Assembly (NCBI RefSeq): GCF_010730745.1
Contig: NZ_AP022615.1
Coordinates: 2,914,001-2,978,000, forward strand
DNA from: Mycobacterium heidelbergense
GTDB lineage: Bacteria; Actinomycetota; Actinomycetes; Mycobacteriales; Mycobacteriaceae
Length of the DNA stretch: 64,000 nucleotides
Direction of reading: 5' to 3'
Shown: one piece after another, positions 27,585 to 36,238 of the stretch
Layout: the number at the start of each line of letters is the position of its first letter
Position numbering within the stretch: position 1 is the stretch's first letter
Translations under genes and position numbers: made by a program
The notes under the pieces: model-generated
Databases searched by the model: none
The model's input: the letters and a program-made list of their open reading frames with translations, nothing else
Told to the model about the DNA's origin: nothing

Positions 27585-28330
27585 GGAACGAACTCGACTC
27601 TCGAAACTTTCAGCTGGCCCGCGTCCCTTTGGATGGCAACGACCGCCCGCAGGGACCGCGAATCCGGCTTAGCCTCACCGGGTTTGATGATCTCTGATTT
27701 CGCCGCGACCAGGACAAGCGCCGAATCCTTGGTCATGGATTGCACCGCGACGGCTTGCACGGTGGCCTTGGCGCTGATTTTCGACTGCTCGATTGCTTTG
27801 ACGAGATCCTCGGCGCCCATCAAGAAGCCGACCTTGAATATCCCGGTGGTGTCGTCGGCGAAGCGCTGCATGTCTTCTCTTGCCTTGTTCGGATCGATCG
27901 ACATCATCGTCACGATGGCGTTGCAGGCGGCTGCGGAAAACTCCGCGGCGCGTTGCCGTTCCGCTACGACGTTGCGGTGATGCCACACCAGATACCCGCT
28001 CGCCGCCAGCGAGGCGCAGATGACCACAGCCGCGGCAGCGGCGGCGAGGGCCGTCCTGCCGGGGCGACGCAGCCGCCGATGCGACGACGCCGACTCGGGC
28101 TCGTCGCGTACGGTATCGACATCCGCTTCGGGCCGGTTGCCTTGATCGCCCGACGCCGCCTCGGCTTGTTGGCGCAGCCGCATCGCGCGGGCACGAGCGG
28201 CCTCGGCGCGGGCCTCCGCCTGGGCGAGTTCGTCTGCTCCGGCTACCGAGGCGGACGGTGACGCGGAGAGCACCCCCGCCCGCGGATTATCGGCCCCGAT
28301 CGGGTCGCTGGGAAGCTCGCGCGGCGGCAT
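27581..28330 (-). CDS. Mce-associated membrane protein (long partner, pair 1)
   Basis: The product has 249 residues: a cytoplasmic Ala/Glu/Arg-rich region likely to form a coiled coil (31-58), one membrane segment (93-115) and a C-terminal domain ending GQLKVSRVEFVP, nearly the same ending as its paralogue at 39728. It overlaps the short partner by four bases. The palindrome at 28360 lies 30 bases upstream. Confidence 0.8.
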   Translation of the reverse strand: MPPRELPSDPIGADNPRAGVLSASPSASVAGADELAQAEARAEAARARAMRLRQQAEAASGDQGNRPEADVDTVRDEPESASSHRRLRRPGRTALAAAAAAVVICASLAASGYLVWHHRNVVAERQRAAEFSAAACNAIVTMMSIDPNKAREDMQRFADDTTGIFKVGFLMGAEDLVKAIEQSKISAKATVQAVAVQSMTKDSALVLVAAKSEIIKPGEAKPDSRSLRAVVAIQRDAGQLKVSRVEFVP

Positions 28331-28359
28331 GGATCACCTCCCCGTCCGCACCTATGGAC

Positions 28360-28374
28360 GAGAGTCACATTATC
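28360..28374. promoter_or_regulatory. Palindrome GAGAGT-CAC-ATTATC
   Basis: A variant of the 6-3-6 motif in the divergent region, placed about 30 bases before the long Mce-associated gene. Confidence 0.35.
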
Positions 28375-28437
28375 ACTGCCAGGCGGGCACGCTCCCGCCG
28401 GCGGCGGCGATATCCGGTGCCGATCCTCTCTGAAAGG

Positions 28438-28452
28438 GAGAATTCTATTCCC
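28438..28452. promoter_or_regulatory. Palindrome GAGAAT-TCT-ATTCCC
   Basis: A near-perfect 6-3-6 motif immediately before the secreted protein gene that starts at 28457 or 28484. Confidence 0.45.
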
Positions 28453-28456
28453 CACC

Positions 28457-28888
28457 GTGGTTCGGCTGTGGCAAAGTAATCTCGTGCGATTCATCGTGGC
28501 AGCGGTCGCCGTACTGCTGGGCCTCGGTGTGGTGGCGGCGCCGCGAGCCGCCGCCGGACCGAGCGTCTGCGATTACCCGGATTGCACTCCGGGCATCATG
28601 CCGCACGTTGTGCTCGGTGCGCCGTGCGACAACACCACGTACTACGTGTTCGGGACCGCCGACTACTACGTGTCTTTCGCGACGCAGCCGGGACGGTTGA
28701 TGTTCTGCGGTTCGCCGAGAAGATATGAGCCCCGGTGGTTCCGCTCGCCCCCGATGGCCGGCGTCAAGGAAGAGAACTCGTCGTGCGTTGACTACCCGGA
28801 GTACTACGTCGCGCAGGCGCCGGACGGCCTGTTCCTGGTCTGCAACGCACATGACGGCACCCAAATCTGGGAGCGCGGCGACACGTAG
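28457..28888 (+). CDS. Small secreted protein, unknown function
   Basis: The product has 143 residues with a signal peptide (hydrophobic run IVAAVAVLLGLGVVAAP, cleavage near AAA-G) and six cysteines in the mature part, rich in Tyr and Pro. Two GTG starts are possible, 28457 and 28484; the second leaves more room after the palindrome at 28438, but neither has a strong ribosome site. It lies divergent from the Mce-associated pair. No domain recognised. Confidence 0.7.
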   Translation: MVRLWQSNLVRFIVAAVAVLLGLGVVAAPRAAAGPSVCDYPDCTPGIMPHVVLGAPCDNTTYYVFGTADYYVSFATQPGRLMFCGSPRRYEPRWFRSPPMAGVKEENSSCVDYPEYYVAQAPDGLFLVCNAHDGTQIWERGDT

Positions 28889-28926
28889 CGGTCCGGTCAA
28901 CCAAACCCCTTAGCCGCCGGCCGGAT

Positions 28927-29217
28927 TCACGGCCGCGTGTTCGGTATCTCCGGCCATGTTTGAAAGGGGCTGGGTCCGAAGTAGTCGCCGTTATGAATCG
29001 TGCCGTCCATGTCGCGATGGTGCGCGTCGTGGCAGGTGGTCGGGTCCCATTGAGGCCCCCATGCCGGGTTGAAGGGCTGCCCCGGGCACCAGTGGTATCC
29101 GACGAACGGCCAGGGCGGATCGTCGGCGTGGGCGCTGGTCGCGGTGCCCACACCCGCCAGTCCAATGCCGGCGGCCACCATGATCGCTGCGGCAGCCAAA
29201 CGCGCCATTGTGTTCAT
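28927..29217 (-). CDS. Small secreted protein, unknown function
   Basis: The product has 96 residues: a signal peptide (MARLAAAAIMVAAGIGLAGV, cleavage near AHA-D) and a mature part rich in Trp, His, Pro and Asp with a cysteine pair. The start at 29217 was chosen at the beginning of the signal peptide rather than the longer frame from 29307. It is convergent with the preceding secreted gene. Confidence 0.7.
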   Translation of the reverse strand: MNTMARLAAAAIMVAAGIGLAGVGTATSAHADDPPWPFVGYHWCPGQPFNPAWGPQWDPTTCHDAHHRDMDGTIHNGDYFGPSPFQTWPEIPNTRP

Positions 29218-29275
29218 GAGAAAACCGTACCCGAGCGGGTGGAGGTCGCCACCATAGTTTTCGGCCCAATGCCGT

Positions 29276-29644
29276 TTAGCCGGCGGCCCATTGCTTGGCG
29301 CGCTCAAGCTCGTTGAGGCCGAAGAAGGCGAGTTCGCCGGGGATCATCCACGCCAGCGCATGCAGCGTATGGGCGACCCATTCCTTGTCGGACACTATCG
29401 CAATCCGCTTGAAGGTCGAATGATGCTGGAAGAGAGCGCCGAAGCCCAGCTTCAGGTCTTCGACCAACCCGCCGGGCCCGAAGCCCTCGTAATCGGACGC
29501 GATGACCTCCACGATCCTGATCTCGCCGCTCTTCAGCAGCTTTTCCAGGGTCGGCTTGACCTCGCGCAGGTCCTCACCGCGCAGCCGGCCCGACACGCGG
29601 ATGCCGATCACTCGCTGCGGCACGTCCGGCAGTACTTCGATCAT
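29276..29644 (-). CDS. SpoIIAA-like (STAS-type) protein
   Basis: The product has 122 residues and resembles the SpoIIAA-like family (DUF3478): the opening IEVLPDVPQRVIGIRVSGRL, a central VEVIASDYEGFGPGGLVEDLK and an ending with NELERAKQWAA. The start at 29644 follows GGAAGGAG with good spacing. Members are small soluble proteins of unclear role. It is next to a TetR gene on the same strand, 50 bases away. Confidence 0.75.
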   Translation of the reverse strand: MIEVLPDVPQRVIGIRVSGRLRGEDLREVKPTLEKLLKSGEIRIVEVIASDYEGFGPGGLVEDLKLGFGALFQHHSTFKRIAIVSDKEWVAHTLHALAWMIPGELAFFGLNELERAKQWAAG

Positions 29645-29694
29645 CGAACTCTCCTTCCTAGCCAACGGGCCAACAGCGATGTATAGCTTGGGAT

Positions 29695-30336
29695 TTAATC
29701 TCCGGCCATGGTGAGCCGCCGCTTGGCTTTGCGTGAGCCGGCGGAGCCGTCATTGGCTTCGGCCGCGTCGACGAGTCGGCGGGTGATGCGCCGCAGCTGG
29801 CAACGCAGCGTCTCGTCGTCGATGCCGGCCACCACGGGATGCATTACCCCGACCGCGATGGCACCCGACATGATCGCCGCCAAAACCCTGCTGTCGTCGC
29901 CGGCGTCACCAACGAGCACTCGGTAGAGACGCTCGATGAACCGCTGGAACGGTTGGTGCTCGGCCAGCAAGCGGACGATGACCGGATCGAACTGCAGGGT
30001 GCTGGCGGCCCCGCGGCGTTCGACGGCCAGATCGATGACCCGGTCCAGCAGCAACTCGCGCGCCCGCGGCGGGTGATCCTCGGCTTCGGCGGCTTCCAAC
30101 GCCTCCTCCAACCCGCCGAGTTCGCGTTCGGTGAGCGCGATGACGATCTGCTCTTTGGTTTTGAACTGGTGGTAGACCGCCGCCTTGGTGACCCCGATCG
30201 CGTCGGCGATCATCTGCAAGGAGGTCCCGCCGACGCCGTGGTCGGCGATCAGTTTCAGGGCCGCATCCATGATGCGGGTCTGTGCCGGGCTGCGCGTGAC
30301 GGCACCGAATTGACACCCGGCCCGCGGAGAATCCAC
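29695..30336 (-). CDS. TetR-family transcriptional regulator
   Basis: The product has 213 residues with an N-terminal helix-turn-helix (about 20-65: TSLQMIADAIGVTKAAVYHQFKTKEQI). It is divergent from the membrane operon that begins at 30435, and two copies of the palindrome TAGCCGATCGGCTA lie between them. It is probably the local repressor of that operon and of itself. Confidence 0.9.
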   Translation of the reverse strand: MDSPRAGCQFGAVTRSPAQTRIMDAALKLIADHGVGGTSLQMIADAIGVTKAAVYHQFKTKEQIVIALTERELGGLEEALEAAEAEDHPPRARELLLDRVIDLAVERRGAASTLQFDPVIVRLLAEHQPFQRFIERLYRVLVGDAGDDSRVLAAIMSGAIAVGVMHPVVAGIDDETLRCQLRRITRRLVDAAEANDGSAGSRKAKRRLTMAGD

Positions 30337-30346
30337 ACCCCGAGCG

Positions 30347-30360
30347 TAGCCGATCGGCTA
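30347..30360. promoter_or_regulatory. TetR operator 1
   Basis: Perfect 14-base palindrome TAGCCGATCGGCTA, 11 bases before the TetR start codon. It repeats at 30373-30386. Confidence 0.8.
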
Positions 30361-30389
30361 TTGACGCTCGGCTAGCCGATCGGCTAGCT
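30361..30389 (+). promoter_or_regulatory. Candidate promoter with TetR operator 2
   Basis: A -35-like TTGACG at 30361-30366 is followed by an 18-base perfect palindrome GCTAGCCGATCGGCTAGC (30371-30388) that covers the spacer and the expected -10 position (CTAGCT). The centres of the two palindromes are 26 bases apart. A bound TetR dimer would block this promoter for the operon starting at 30435. Confidence 0.7.
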
Positions 30390-30434
30390 TCGCTGACGAG
30401 CCAGGCGGTGTCGTGTGCCGGAAGGAGTCAGGCG

Positions 30435-31214
30435 ATGTCCGACGTCGGCGCAAACGATGCGGCAGGTCGCGGATCCTCGCGAGTTGCGTTGCGCCACATC
30501 GACGGTGAGCTGATCCTGTTGTGGACGTTGCCGGTGGTGGCGATCGTCTGGATCGCCGCGTTTCTCCTGTTCCCGGGCTTCACGCCGCCGATGTCGCCCA
30601 CGATGTCGGCGGGGCGGGTGGCCGCCTTCTATCGGGAAAACTACCCGGGCATCCGATACAGCATGATCCTGTTCAACTGGTTCGGCGTCGGCCTCATCCC
30701 CGTCCTGACCCTGCTGGTGCTGCAGATCCGCCGGATGGCTCATCGCACGCCGGTCTTCTCCTACTGCATGCTCGGCTGCGTCGCCGGCGGACCCACCCTG
30801 TTCCTCATCGCCAACGTCTGCTGGCTGCTGGCCGCCTTCCGCCCGGAACGCAGCCCGGAGCTGACACAGCTGCTCAACGATTTCGCGTGGATCACCTTCA
30901 CCACCTCGGTGCCCTTCCTCATCGCGCAAAGCGTAATTTTGGCCCTGGCAATCTATTTCGATGATCAACCACGTCCGGTATTCAACCGATGGGTGGCCCA
31001 CTTCAACCTTTTCATCGCGGCCGCGCTGGCGCCGGCGGCGTTCGTCGGGCTGGCGCTGACCGGCCCACTGGCGTGGGACGGAGCGTTGTCGTTCTGGCTG
31101 AAGAACACCGCCATCGCGGTATGGATCGTCGTGACGGCCGTCGTTGTGGGCCGGGCCGTTTACCGTGAACGCGCCGAGTACCCGCGGCGCGTCGACGAAC
31201 GGGTGAACGCATGA
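30435..31214 (+). CDS. Multi-pass membrane protein, unknown function
   Basis: The product has 259 residues with about seven hydrophobic segments. The start at 30435 follows GGAAGGAG; an in-frame upstream start at 30408 lies inside the operator region. A segment beginning MSAGRVAAFYRENYPG resembles AARIVRWFRDNHFG of the next protein, so the two are paralogues. First gene of a four-gene operon ending in NorE/NorF-like subunits. Function not recognised. Confidence 0.75.
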   Translation: MSDVGANDAAGRGSSRVALRHIDGELILLWTLPVVAIVWIAAFLLFPGFTPPMSPTMSAGRVAAFYRENYPGIRYSMILFNWFGVGLIPVLTLLVLQIRRMAHRTPVFSYCMLGCVAGGPTLFLIANVCWLLAAFRPERSPELTQLLNDFAWITFTTSVPFLIAQSVILALAIYFDDQPRPVFNRWVAHFNLFIAAALAPAAFVGLALTGPLAWDGALSFWLKNTAIAVWIVVTAVVVGRAVYRERAEYPRRVDERVNA

Positions 31215-31957
31215 ACGCGACACAGACGCTCCGGCATGACTCGAAGCGCGAGCTGTGGTTGGCGTGGTGGACGCTCATCGTCTTCTACAACTTCTTCTTC
31301 CTGGTGTTCTTCGTGCTGACGCGCACCCAGCCCCCGCCGGACCCCGCATGGGACGCCGCGAGGATCGTGCGGTGGTTCCGCGACAACCACTTTGGGCTTC
31401 TCGCCGGGTTCGCCATCATGTTCCTCATCACCGGCATGACGACCATGTGCAACGCCCTCATCGCCTATTCGATGCGGCGCATGTCGGTCAGCCGCGCTTT
31501 CGCGTACTCCTACCTGGTGCTGTACTCGCTCAGCGCCATACCCGGCATGCTGCTGATGTGCGTCGCGCTGACCGTCGGCGCGCTGCGACCCGACCGCGAC
31601 CCCGAACTGATCCATTGGATCTACGACTTCGCGTTCCTGTCGTTCGTCGGAACCATGGGGGTGTTCCTGATCGGCTCGCTGGTATGGATGCTCGCGATCC
31701 TCATCGACAAGAACCGGGTGTTCCCCAAGTGGTTCGGCTACCTCAACCTCTGCAACGCCCTCACCGAGATCGTCGTGTCGCCGGCCTGGGCGTTCCGGCG
31801 GGGCGTGTTGGCGTGGAACGGCCAGATCGCGTGGTGGCTCGACGTGGTCGTGTTCGGCATCTACACGGGCGTTTTCATCGCCCTGCTCCGGCGGATGATC
31901 CAACGCGAGGACTTCGGCACCGGGCCCCTGCCCGACGTCGCCCCGGCGGCGCCATGA
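31211..31957 (+). CDS. Multi-pass membrane protein, paralogue of the preceding gene
   Basis: The product has 248 residues and about seven hydrophobic segments. It overlaps the previous gene by four bases (ATGA) and the next by four bases, so the operon is tightly coupled. It may partner the preceding protein as a heterodimer; this is inference from paralogy and position. Confidence 0.75.
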   Translation: MNATQTLRHDSKRELWLAWWTLIVFYNFFFLVFFVLTRTQPPPDPAWDAARIVRWFRDNHFGLLAGFAIMFLITGMTTMCNALIAYSMRRMSVSRAFAYSYLVLYSLSAIPGMLLMCVALTVGALRPDRDPELIHWIYDFAFLSFVGTMGVFLIGSLVWMLAILIDKNRVFPKWFGYLNLCNALTEIVVSPAWAFRRGVLAWNGQIAWWLDVVVFGIYTGVFIALLRRMIQREDFGTGPLPDVAPAAP

Positions 31958-32550
31958 CCGACCTCGCCGGAGCCGACGTGGCACGAGACGCGAACAAGCA
32001 CGCCAGGTTCGTGCCGGGCCAGCCGGACATGTGGGCCTTCGTGTTGTTCGAAACGCTGGTTTTCACGGCGTATTTCGGCTTCTACCTGTTCTACCGAACC
32101 CAAAGCCCCGAACTCTTCCTGCGCTCCCAGGCGCAGCTCGACCTGCGCATCGGGGTCTTCAATACCCTTGTGCTGCTCCTGAGTTCCTGGTCGGTGGCTC
32201 GATGCGTGCAGGCGTCGCGCGCCGGTGCCTACCGTCCGGCGCTGAAGGACGCCTTCCTCACCGCCTTCTTCGGTCTGGTGTTCCTCGGTTCCAAGGTGTT
32301 CGAGTGGGCGCGGCAGATCCGCATGGGCAACGGCCTTACCGGCAACGACTTCTTCACCTACTACTTCTTTCTCACCGGGATCCACTTCGTGCACCTGCTG
32401 ATCGGCTTCGTCGTCCTCGGCGTTGCGGTGTACCAACTTTGGAGTCCAGCGGGGCGATCCCAGGAGCTGGTCGAAACGTGCGCCACCTACTGGCACACCG
32501 TCGACTTCCTCTGGGTGCTCATCTTCGCGCTGCTGTACGTGGTGAGGTGA
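31954..32550 (+). CDS. Cytochrome c oxidase subunit III-like (NorE-type) protein
   Basis: The product has 198 residues and five membrane segments. It shows the subunit III pattern: FVLFETLVFTAYFGFYLF near the N-terminus, GSKVFEW, the GIHFVHLLIG segment and a C-terminal CATYWHTVDFLWVLIF. The start at 31954 overlaps the previous stop. No haem-copper oxidase catalytic subunit is in the window, so it may assist a distant oxidase or a membrane oxygenase encoded elsewhere. Confidence 0.85.
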   Translation: MTDLAGADVARDANKHARFVPGQPDMWAFVLFETLVFTAYFGFYLFYRTQSPELFLRSQAQLDLRIGVFNTLVLLLSSWSVARCVQASRAGAYRPALKDAFLTAFFGLVFLGSKVFEWARQIRMGNGLTGNDFFTYYFFLTGIHFVHLLIGFVVLGVAVYQLWSPAGRSQELVETCATYWHTVDFLWVLIFALLYVVR

Positions 32551-32553
32551 TCG

Positions 32554-32847
32554 GTGATCGGATTCAACAAAAGGCTGCTGGTCGTGTGGGTCGTGCTGGC
32601 GTCATTGACGCTGGCCTACCTCTGGATAGATCACTCCGCCGAAGATCGGGCCGGCGCGCTCAGCCCCAGCGCGGTGGTCACGTCGAGCGTGATCGTGATC
32701 GCGCTCATCAAGGTGCGCATCATCTTTCGGGAGTTCATGGAAGTCAGGCAGGCCCCCGCGTTGCTGTGCCGGCTGACCGACGCCTGGGTCATCCTCATCG
32801 GCGCGAGCCTGCTCGGCACCTACTTCATCGGAACGCAGATCCGATAG
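32554..32847 (+). CDS. Subunit IV/NorF-like small membrane protein
   Basis: The product has 97 residues and three hydrophobic segments, similar to the small prokaryotic cytochrome c oxidase subunit IV/NorF proteins that follow NorE-like genes. It starts at GTG three bases after the previous stop. Last gene of the TetR-controlled operon. Confidence 0.75.
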   Translation: MIGFNKRLLVVWVVLASLTLAYLWIDHSAEDRAGALSPSAVVTSSVIVIALIKVRIIFREFMEVRQAPALLCRLTDAWVILIGASLLGTYFIGTQIR

Positions 32848-32863
32848 TTCTCGCGAAGGAGTT

Positions 32864-34159
32864 TCAGCGCACGGACGCGACAGCGTCGGCGGTGGTGAAC
32901 CTCAGGTGCAGTTCGCTCAAGCCACGCAAGATATACGTCGGCTCGTAGGTGTAGCGGCGGCCGGCGCTCGGGCCGTGGTGGGCCTCGTCAATCTCGATGT
33001 GCGACATCCGATCCAGGATGCGCTCGATCGAGACGCGGCCCTCCACCCGGGCGAGCGGTCCGCCGGGGCAGGAGTGTACGCCGCGGGCAAAGGCCATGTG
33101 CTCGCGAACGTTCTTGCGGTGGAGGTTGAACTCGTGCGGGTTCTCGAACCGGCGCGGGTCGCGATTGGCGGCGCCCGGTAGCACCATCACCACGGTGCCG
33201 GCGGGTATGTCGACACCGCCGATGCGGGTGGCCTTGCGGGCCAGCCGCGAGTCGCTCTTGACGGGGCTTTCCATGCGCAGCGATTCTTCGATGAACGCGG
33301 GAATCAGGCTGCGGTCGTCACGCACCCGCCGCTGGATGTCCGGCCGGTCGCCGAGCACCTGCAGCGCGGCGCTGAGCAGCTTGGCCGTGGTCTCCTGCCC
33401 GGCCGCGAACAGGAACGTCGCCGAGCGGACCACCTCGATCACCTCGGGTGTCGATCCGTCCGGATACTTCGCCGTCGCGAGCGCGGTGAGCACGTCGTTG
33501 CGCGGTTCGCGCCGCCGGTCCTCGATGTAGGAGCAGAACTTCTCGTCGAGCCACTGCAGCGGGTTGATGCCGACCGATCCCTGGTTCAGGGCGCCCACCC
33601 GCGACTCGGGACGGTCGGCGCCCAAGACGACGCGGAACTCCTTGTGATCGTCCTCCGGCACGCCGAGCAGGTCGGCGATCACCAACGTGGCGAACGGCTT
33701 TGAGTATTCGGCGATGAACTCGCACTCACCGTTGTGCAGGAACTCGTCGAGCTGACGGTCGGCCAGGCGCCACATGAACTCCTCGTTCTGCTTCAGCCGG
33801 CTCGGGGTGAGCAGCTTGCTCAGCACCGACCGGGCCCGGGTGTGGTCCGGCGGATCCATGGTGACCATGTGCTCGAACATCGGAAAATAACTGCGGTGCC
33901 GGTCGATTTGGGCGCTGATGTCGTCGCCCTCGGGCTGGAAGGGCAGCGGCGGAAACGGCCCGCCGAGCGCGACGATGTTGGAGAACGTGTCGGCGTCCTT
34001 GTAGACCTCGGAGGCTTCCTCGTAGCCGGTGACGGCGACGGCCCCGTGGTGGGGCAGGCGCAGCACCGGGTTTTGGCCGCGCAGGTAGTCGAAGTAGGGG
34101 TGCGGATCGGGCACCAGCGACGGATCGGTGAAGAAGTCGATCGAGTCGTAGTCGCTCAT
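32864..34159 (-). CDS. Cytochrome P450 (second)
   Basis: The product has 431 residues. The I-helix segment AAGQETTA is at 252-259, ExxR at 292-295 and the haem loop FARGVHSCPGG has its cysteine at 364. The start at 34159 (MSDYDSIDFF) was chosen over a frame from 34207. It is not closely similar to the P450 at 11129. It is convergent with the NorE/NorF operon and divergent from a TetR gene 190 bases away. No ferredoxin gene is adjacent. Confidence 0.94.
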   Translation of the reverse strand: MSDYDSIDFFTDPSLVPDPHPYFDYLRGQNPVLRLPHHGAVAVTGYEEASEVYKDADTFSNIVALGGPFPPLPFQPEGDDISAQIDRHRSYFPMFEHMVTMDPPDHTRARSVLSKLLTPSRLKQNEEFMWRLADRQLDEFLHNGECEFIAEYSKPFATLVIADLLGVPEDDHKEFRVVLGADRPESRVGALNQGSVGINPLQWLDEKFCSYIEDRRREPRNDVLTALATAKYPDGSTPEVIEVVRSATFLFAAGQETTAKLLSAALQVLGDRPDIQRRVRDDRSLIPAFIEESLRMESPVKSDSRLARKATRIGGVDIPAGTVVMVLPGAANRDPRRFENPHEFNLHRKNVREHMAFARGVHSCPGGPLARVEGRVSIERILDRMSHIEIDEAHHGPSAGRRYTYEPTYILRGLSELHLRFTTADAVASVR

Positions 34160-34348
34160 CGGATTGCGTCTCCCTGGGCTGGGTTTACCGGTGGTATTCG
34201 GCGGCAAGCGATGCCGCCGCCCGGTTTCAAGAATGTGCTGAGCACCTGCTTAGCATGGCGGTAATGTCAGGGTCAAGGTCGCGGGCGGCGCACCACGATA
34301 CGATCCGTCTGGTCGGCACGGGGGCGCGGAAAGGACAGAGGGCAGGGC

Positions 34349-35041
34349 ATGGCATCTGCTTCAGCGGCCCGCAGGATCGGGGCGCCGGACGCGAAGAATC
34401 GCGGCCTGCTGCTCGACGCGGCCGAGCGGCTCATGCTCGACGAGGGCTATGCGGCGGTGACGTCGCGCCGGCTCGCGCACAAGGCCGGGCTCAAACCCCA
34501 ACTCGTGCATTACTACTTCCGCACCATGGACGAGCTGTTCCTGGCGGTCTTCCGCCGCCGCGCCGAGGAAGGCCTGGCGGTTCAGGCGCAGGCGCTGCAA
34601 TCGGCCCAGCCGCTATGGGCGCTGTGGAGATTCGGCACGGATCCCGGGTTTACCCGGATTTCGATGGAATTCATGGCACTGGCCAACCATCGCAAGGAGA
34701 TGCGAACCGAAATCGCTTACTACGCTGAATGTTTCCGCGAGGAACAACGCCGAGCGGTGACGGGCGCGCTGCGGCGCTACGGTGTGGAAGCCGACGATGT
34801 GCCCCCGGTGGTGTGGACGGTGCTGATGACCAGCCTGTCGCGGTTTCTGGTGCTCGAGCAGGCGCTCGGCATGTCCGCCGGTCACGCCGAAACCTTAGAG
34901 CTGGTCGAGAGTTATCTGCGCCGCCTGGAAGGGGAGCCGGAGCCGGCCGGGCCGGTTCACCAGGTGCGCAGCGAACAGAGCGCGCCCTTGGGGCCGATTT
35001 TGGACACGACGACCTTCCCGTCCACCGACAGGTCGCATTGA
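34349..35041 (+). CDS. TetR-family transcriptional regulator
   Basis: The product has 230 residues with a helix-turn-helix near 30-70 (VTSRRLAHKAGLKPQLVHYYFRTMDEL). It is divergent from the second P450. The last 28 codons overlap the 3' end of the convergent gene at 34957 by 85 bases, so this C-terminal tail is probably an extension that read into the neighbouring gene. It is a candidate regulator for the P450 and nearby catabolic genes. Confidence 0.85.
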   Translation: MASASAARRIGAPDAKNRGLLLDAAERLMLDEGYAAVTSRRLAHKAGLKPQLVHYYFRTMDELFLAVFRRRAEEGLAVQAQALQSAQPLWALWRFGTDPGFTRISMEFMALANHRKEMRTEIAYYAECFREEQRRAVTGALRRYGVEADDVPPVVWTVLMTSLSRFLVLEQALGMSAGHAETLELVESYLRRLEGEPEPAGPVHQVRSEQSAPLGPILDTTTFPSTDRSH

Positions 35042-35385
35042 ATGCCGCCGGGCGCGGCCGGTTGCCGGCCGGTCGTGACGGTCACCATCGCCCACTGATC
35101 GGGGTTTAACAGGTTCACCGGCTGAACCCACGGCTTACCGGGGGCGATATCCGCGTGGACCTGCGGGGTGAAGGTGTACGGGTTGTGGCTGTAGTCGGAG
35201 AAGAGGGTCGGGTCCTGATCCTGATAGAAGATGTCGACGTAGGCCGGGCTCGTGGACGAGACGACGTACACGACCTGATGCCACACCGGGTCGGCCTGTG
35301 CCCGTTCGCTGCCGACCAGCAAATCCGCCACAATCAACGATGTCGCCGAGCTCGCGACCAACAGTGTCTTCACGGTGGTGTTCAT
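34957..35385 (-). CDS. Exported MmpS-like protein
   Basis: The product has 142 residues with a signal peptide (TLLVASSATSLIVADLL, cleavage near AQA-D). The mature part follows the pattern of the MmpS C-terminal domain: VVYVVSSTSPAYVDIFYQDQD, a tryptophan after APGKP, TVTTGR, and IQCDLSVDGKVVVS near the end with a final cysteine. Unlike membrane-anchored MmpS it has a cleavable signal. No mmpL gene is adjacent. Its start overlaps the enoyl-CoA hydratase stop by four bases. Confidence 0.7.
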   Translation of the reverse strand: MNTTVKTLLVASSATSLIVADLLVGSERAQADPVWHQVVYVVSSTSPAYVDIFYQDQDPTLFSDYSHNPYTFTPQVHADIAPGKPWVQPVNLLNPDQWAMVTVTTGRQPAAPGGIQCDLSVDGKVVVSKIGPKGALCSLRTW

Positions 35386-36128
35386 GACGCTCCTCCGGCT
35401 GCCGGGCGCGGACTGGCGGTGCGGTTCATCACCCGCTCTGCGGCCTGCCAGTGGGCGTCGGCAACCCACAGCCGTGCAAAGGATGCTATCGCCTCGTCGG
35501 GAGGAACTCCCCGTATTACGCGCTTTATCTCCGTCGCCGGATGGCGGGCCAGTTTCGTCGCCACCGAACGCCATCCCTCGTCGAACGATGACCGGGGAAA
35601 CACCAGATCCACCAAGCCAATTCGCTGCGCCTCGGCGGCGTCGACGGCGGTTCCGGTGCCCGCCAGCAGAAGCGCCCTGCCCTTCCCGACGAGGGCGGCC
35701 AGTCGCTCGGCGCCGCCCCAGGCCGGCATGATTTCCAGCTCGACCTGATTGAAGCCGATCTTGATGTCGTCGGCGGCGATCCGGATGTCGGCGGCGACGG
35801 CGACCTCGGCGCCGCCGCCGAAGGCGTGTCCGTTCAGCGCGGCGATCACCGGGGCCGGGAAGCCGGCAAGCTGATCGCAGACCGCCCGCATCCGCTTGGC
35901 CATCGCTGCGGCATCCTCCTCGGTCCGCAGCGCGCTCAGCTCCTTGAGGTCGCCGCCGGAGACGAATGCCCGGTCGCCCGCGCCTTTGATGACAAGGGTT
36001 TTGGCGTCCGCGGCCGCGTCGAGCGCCTTCTCCAGCTGATGCATGGTGTCGAGTCCGATGGCATTGCGAGCGTGGGGACGATCGATGGTGAGCACCGCCA
36101 ACCCGCCGTCGATCTCCAGGTCCACCAT
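35382..36128 (-). CDS. Enoyl-CoA hydratase/isomerase family protein
   Basis: The product has 248 residues. The oxyanion-hole segments are FVSGGDLKEL (55-64) and NGHAFGGGAEVA (99-110), and both catalytic-position glutamates are present (E108 and E130, the latter in QVELEIMPAWGG). The start at 36128 (MVDLEIDGG) is preferred because GAGGAG lies 8 bases upstream; a start at 36167 would fall inside the palindromic regulatory site. It would hydrate or isomerise an enoyl-CoA in beta-oxidation. Confidence 0.9.
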   Translation of the reverse strand: MVDLEIDGGLAVLTIDRPHARNAIGLDTMHQLEKALDAAADAKTLVIKGAGDRAFVSGGDLKELSALRTEEDAAAMAKRMRAVCDQLAGFPAPVIAALNGHAFGGGAEVAVAADIRIAADDIKIGFNQVELEIMPAWGGAERLAALVGKGRALLLAGTGTAVDAAEAQRIGLVDLVFPRSSFDEGWRSVATKLARHPATEIKRVIRGVPPDEAIASFARLWVADAHWQAAERVMNRTASPRPAAGGAS

Positions 36129-36156
36129 GCGTCGTCGCTCCTCGGGCGAGAACGCC

Positions 36157-36184
36157 GATATTGGCATTCTCTTATCGGGAGAAT
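36157..36184. promoter_or_regulatory. GAGAAT-type palindromes between echA and a lipoprotein gene
   Basis: GATATT-GGC-ATTCTC at 36157-36171 fits the 6-3-6 pattern, and ATTCTC (36166-36171) also pairs with GAGAAT (36179-36184) over seven bases. It lies in the divergent promoter region. Confidence 0.45.
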
Positions 36185-36238
36185 AACATCATCGTCGCAG
36201 GCCGAAGAACTTTCGTCGGCGAGGATGGGGGTGGTCCG

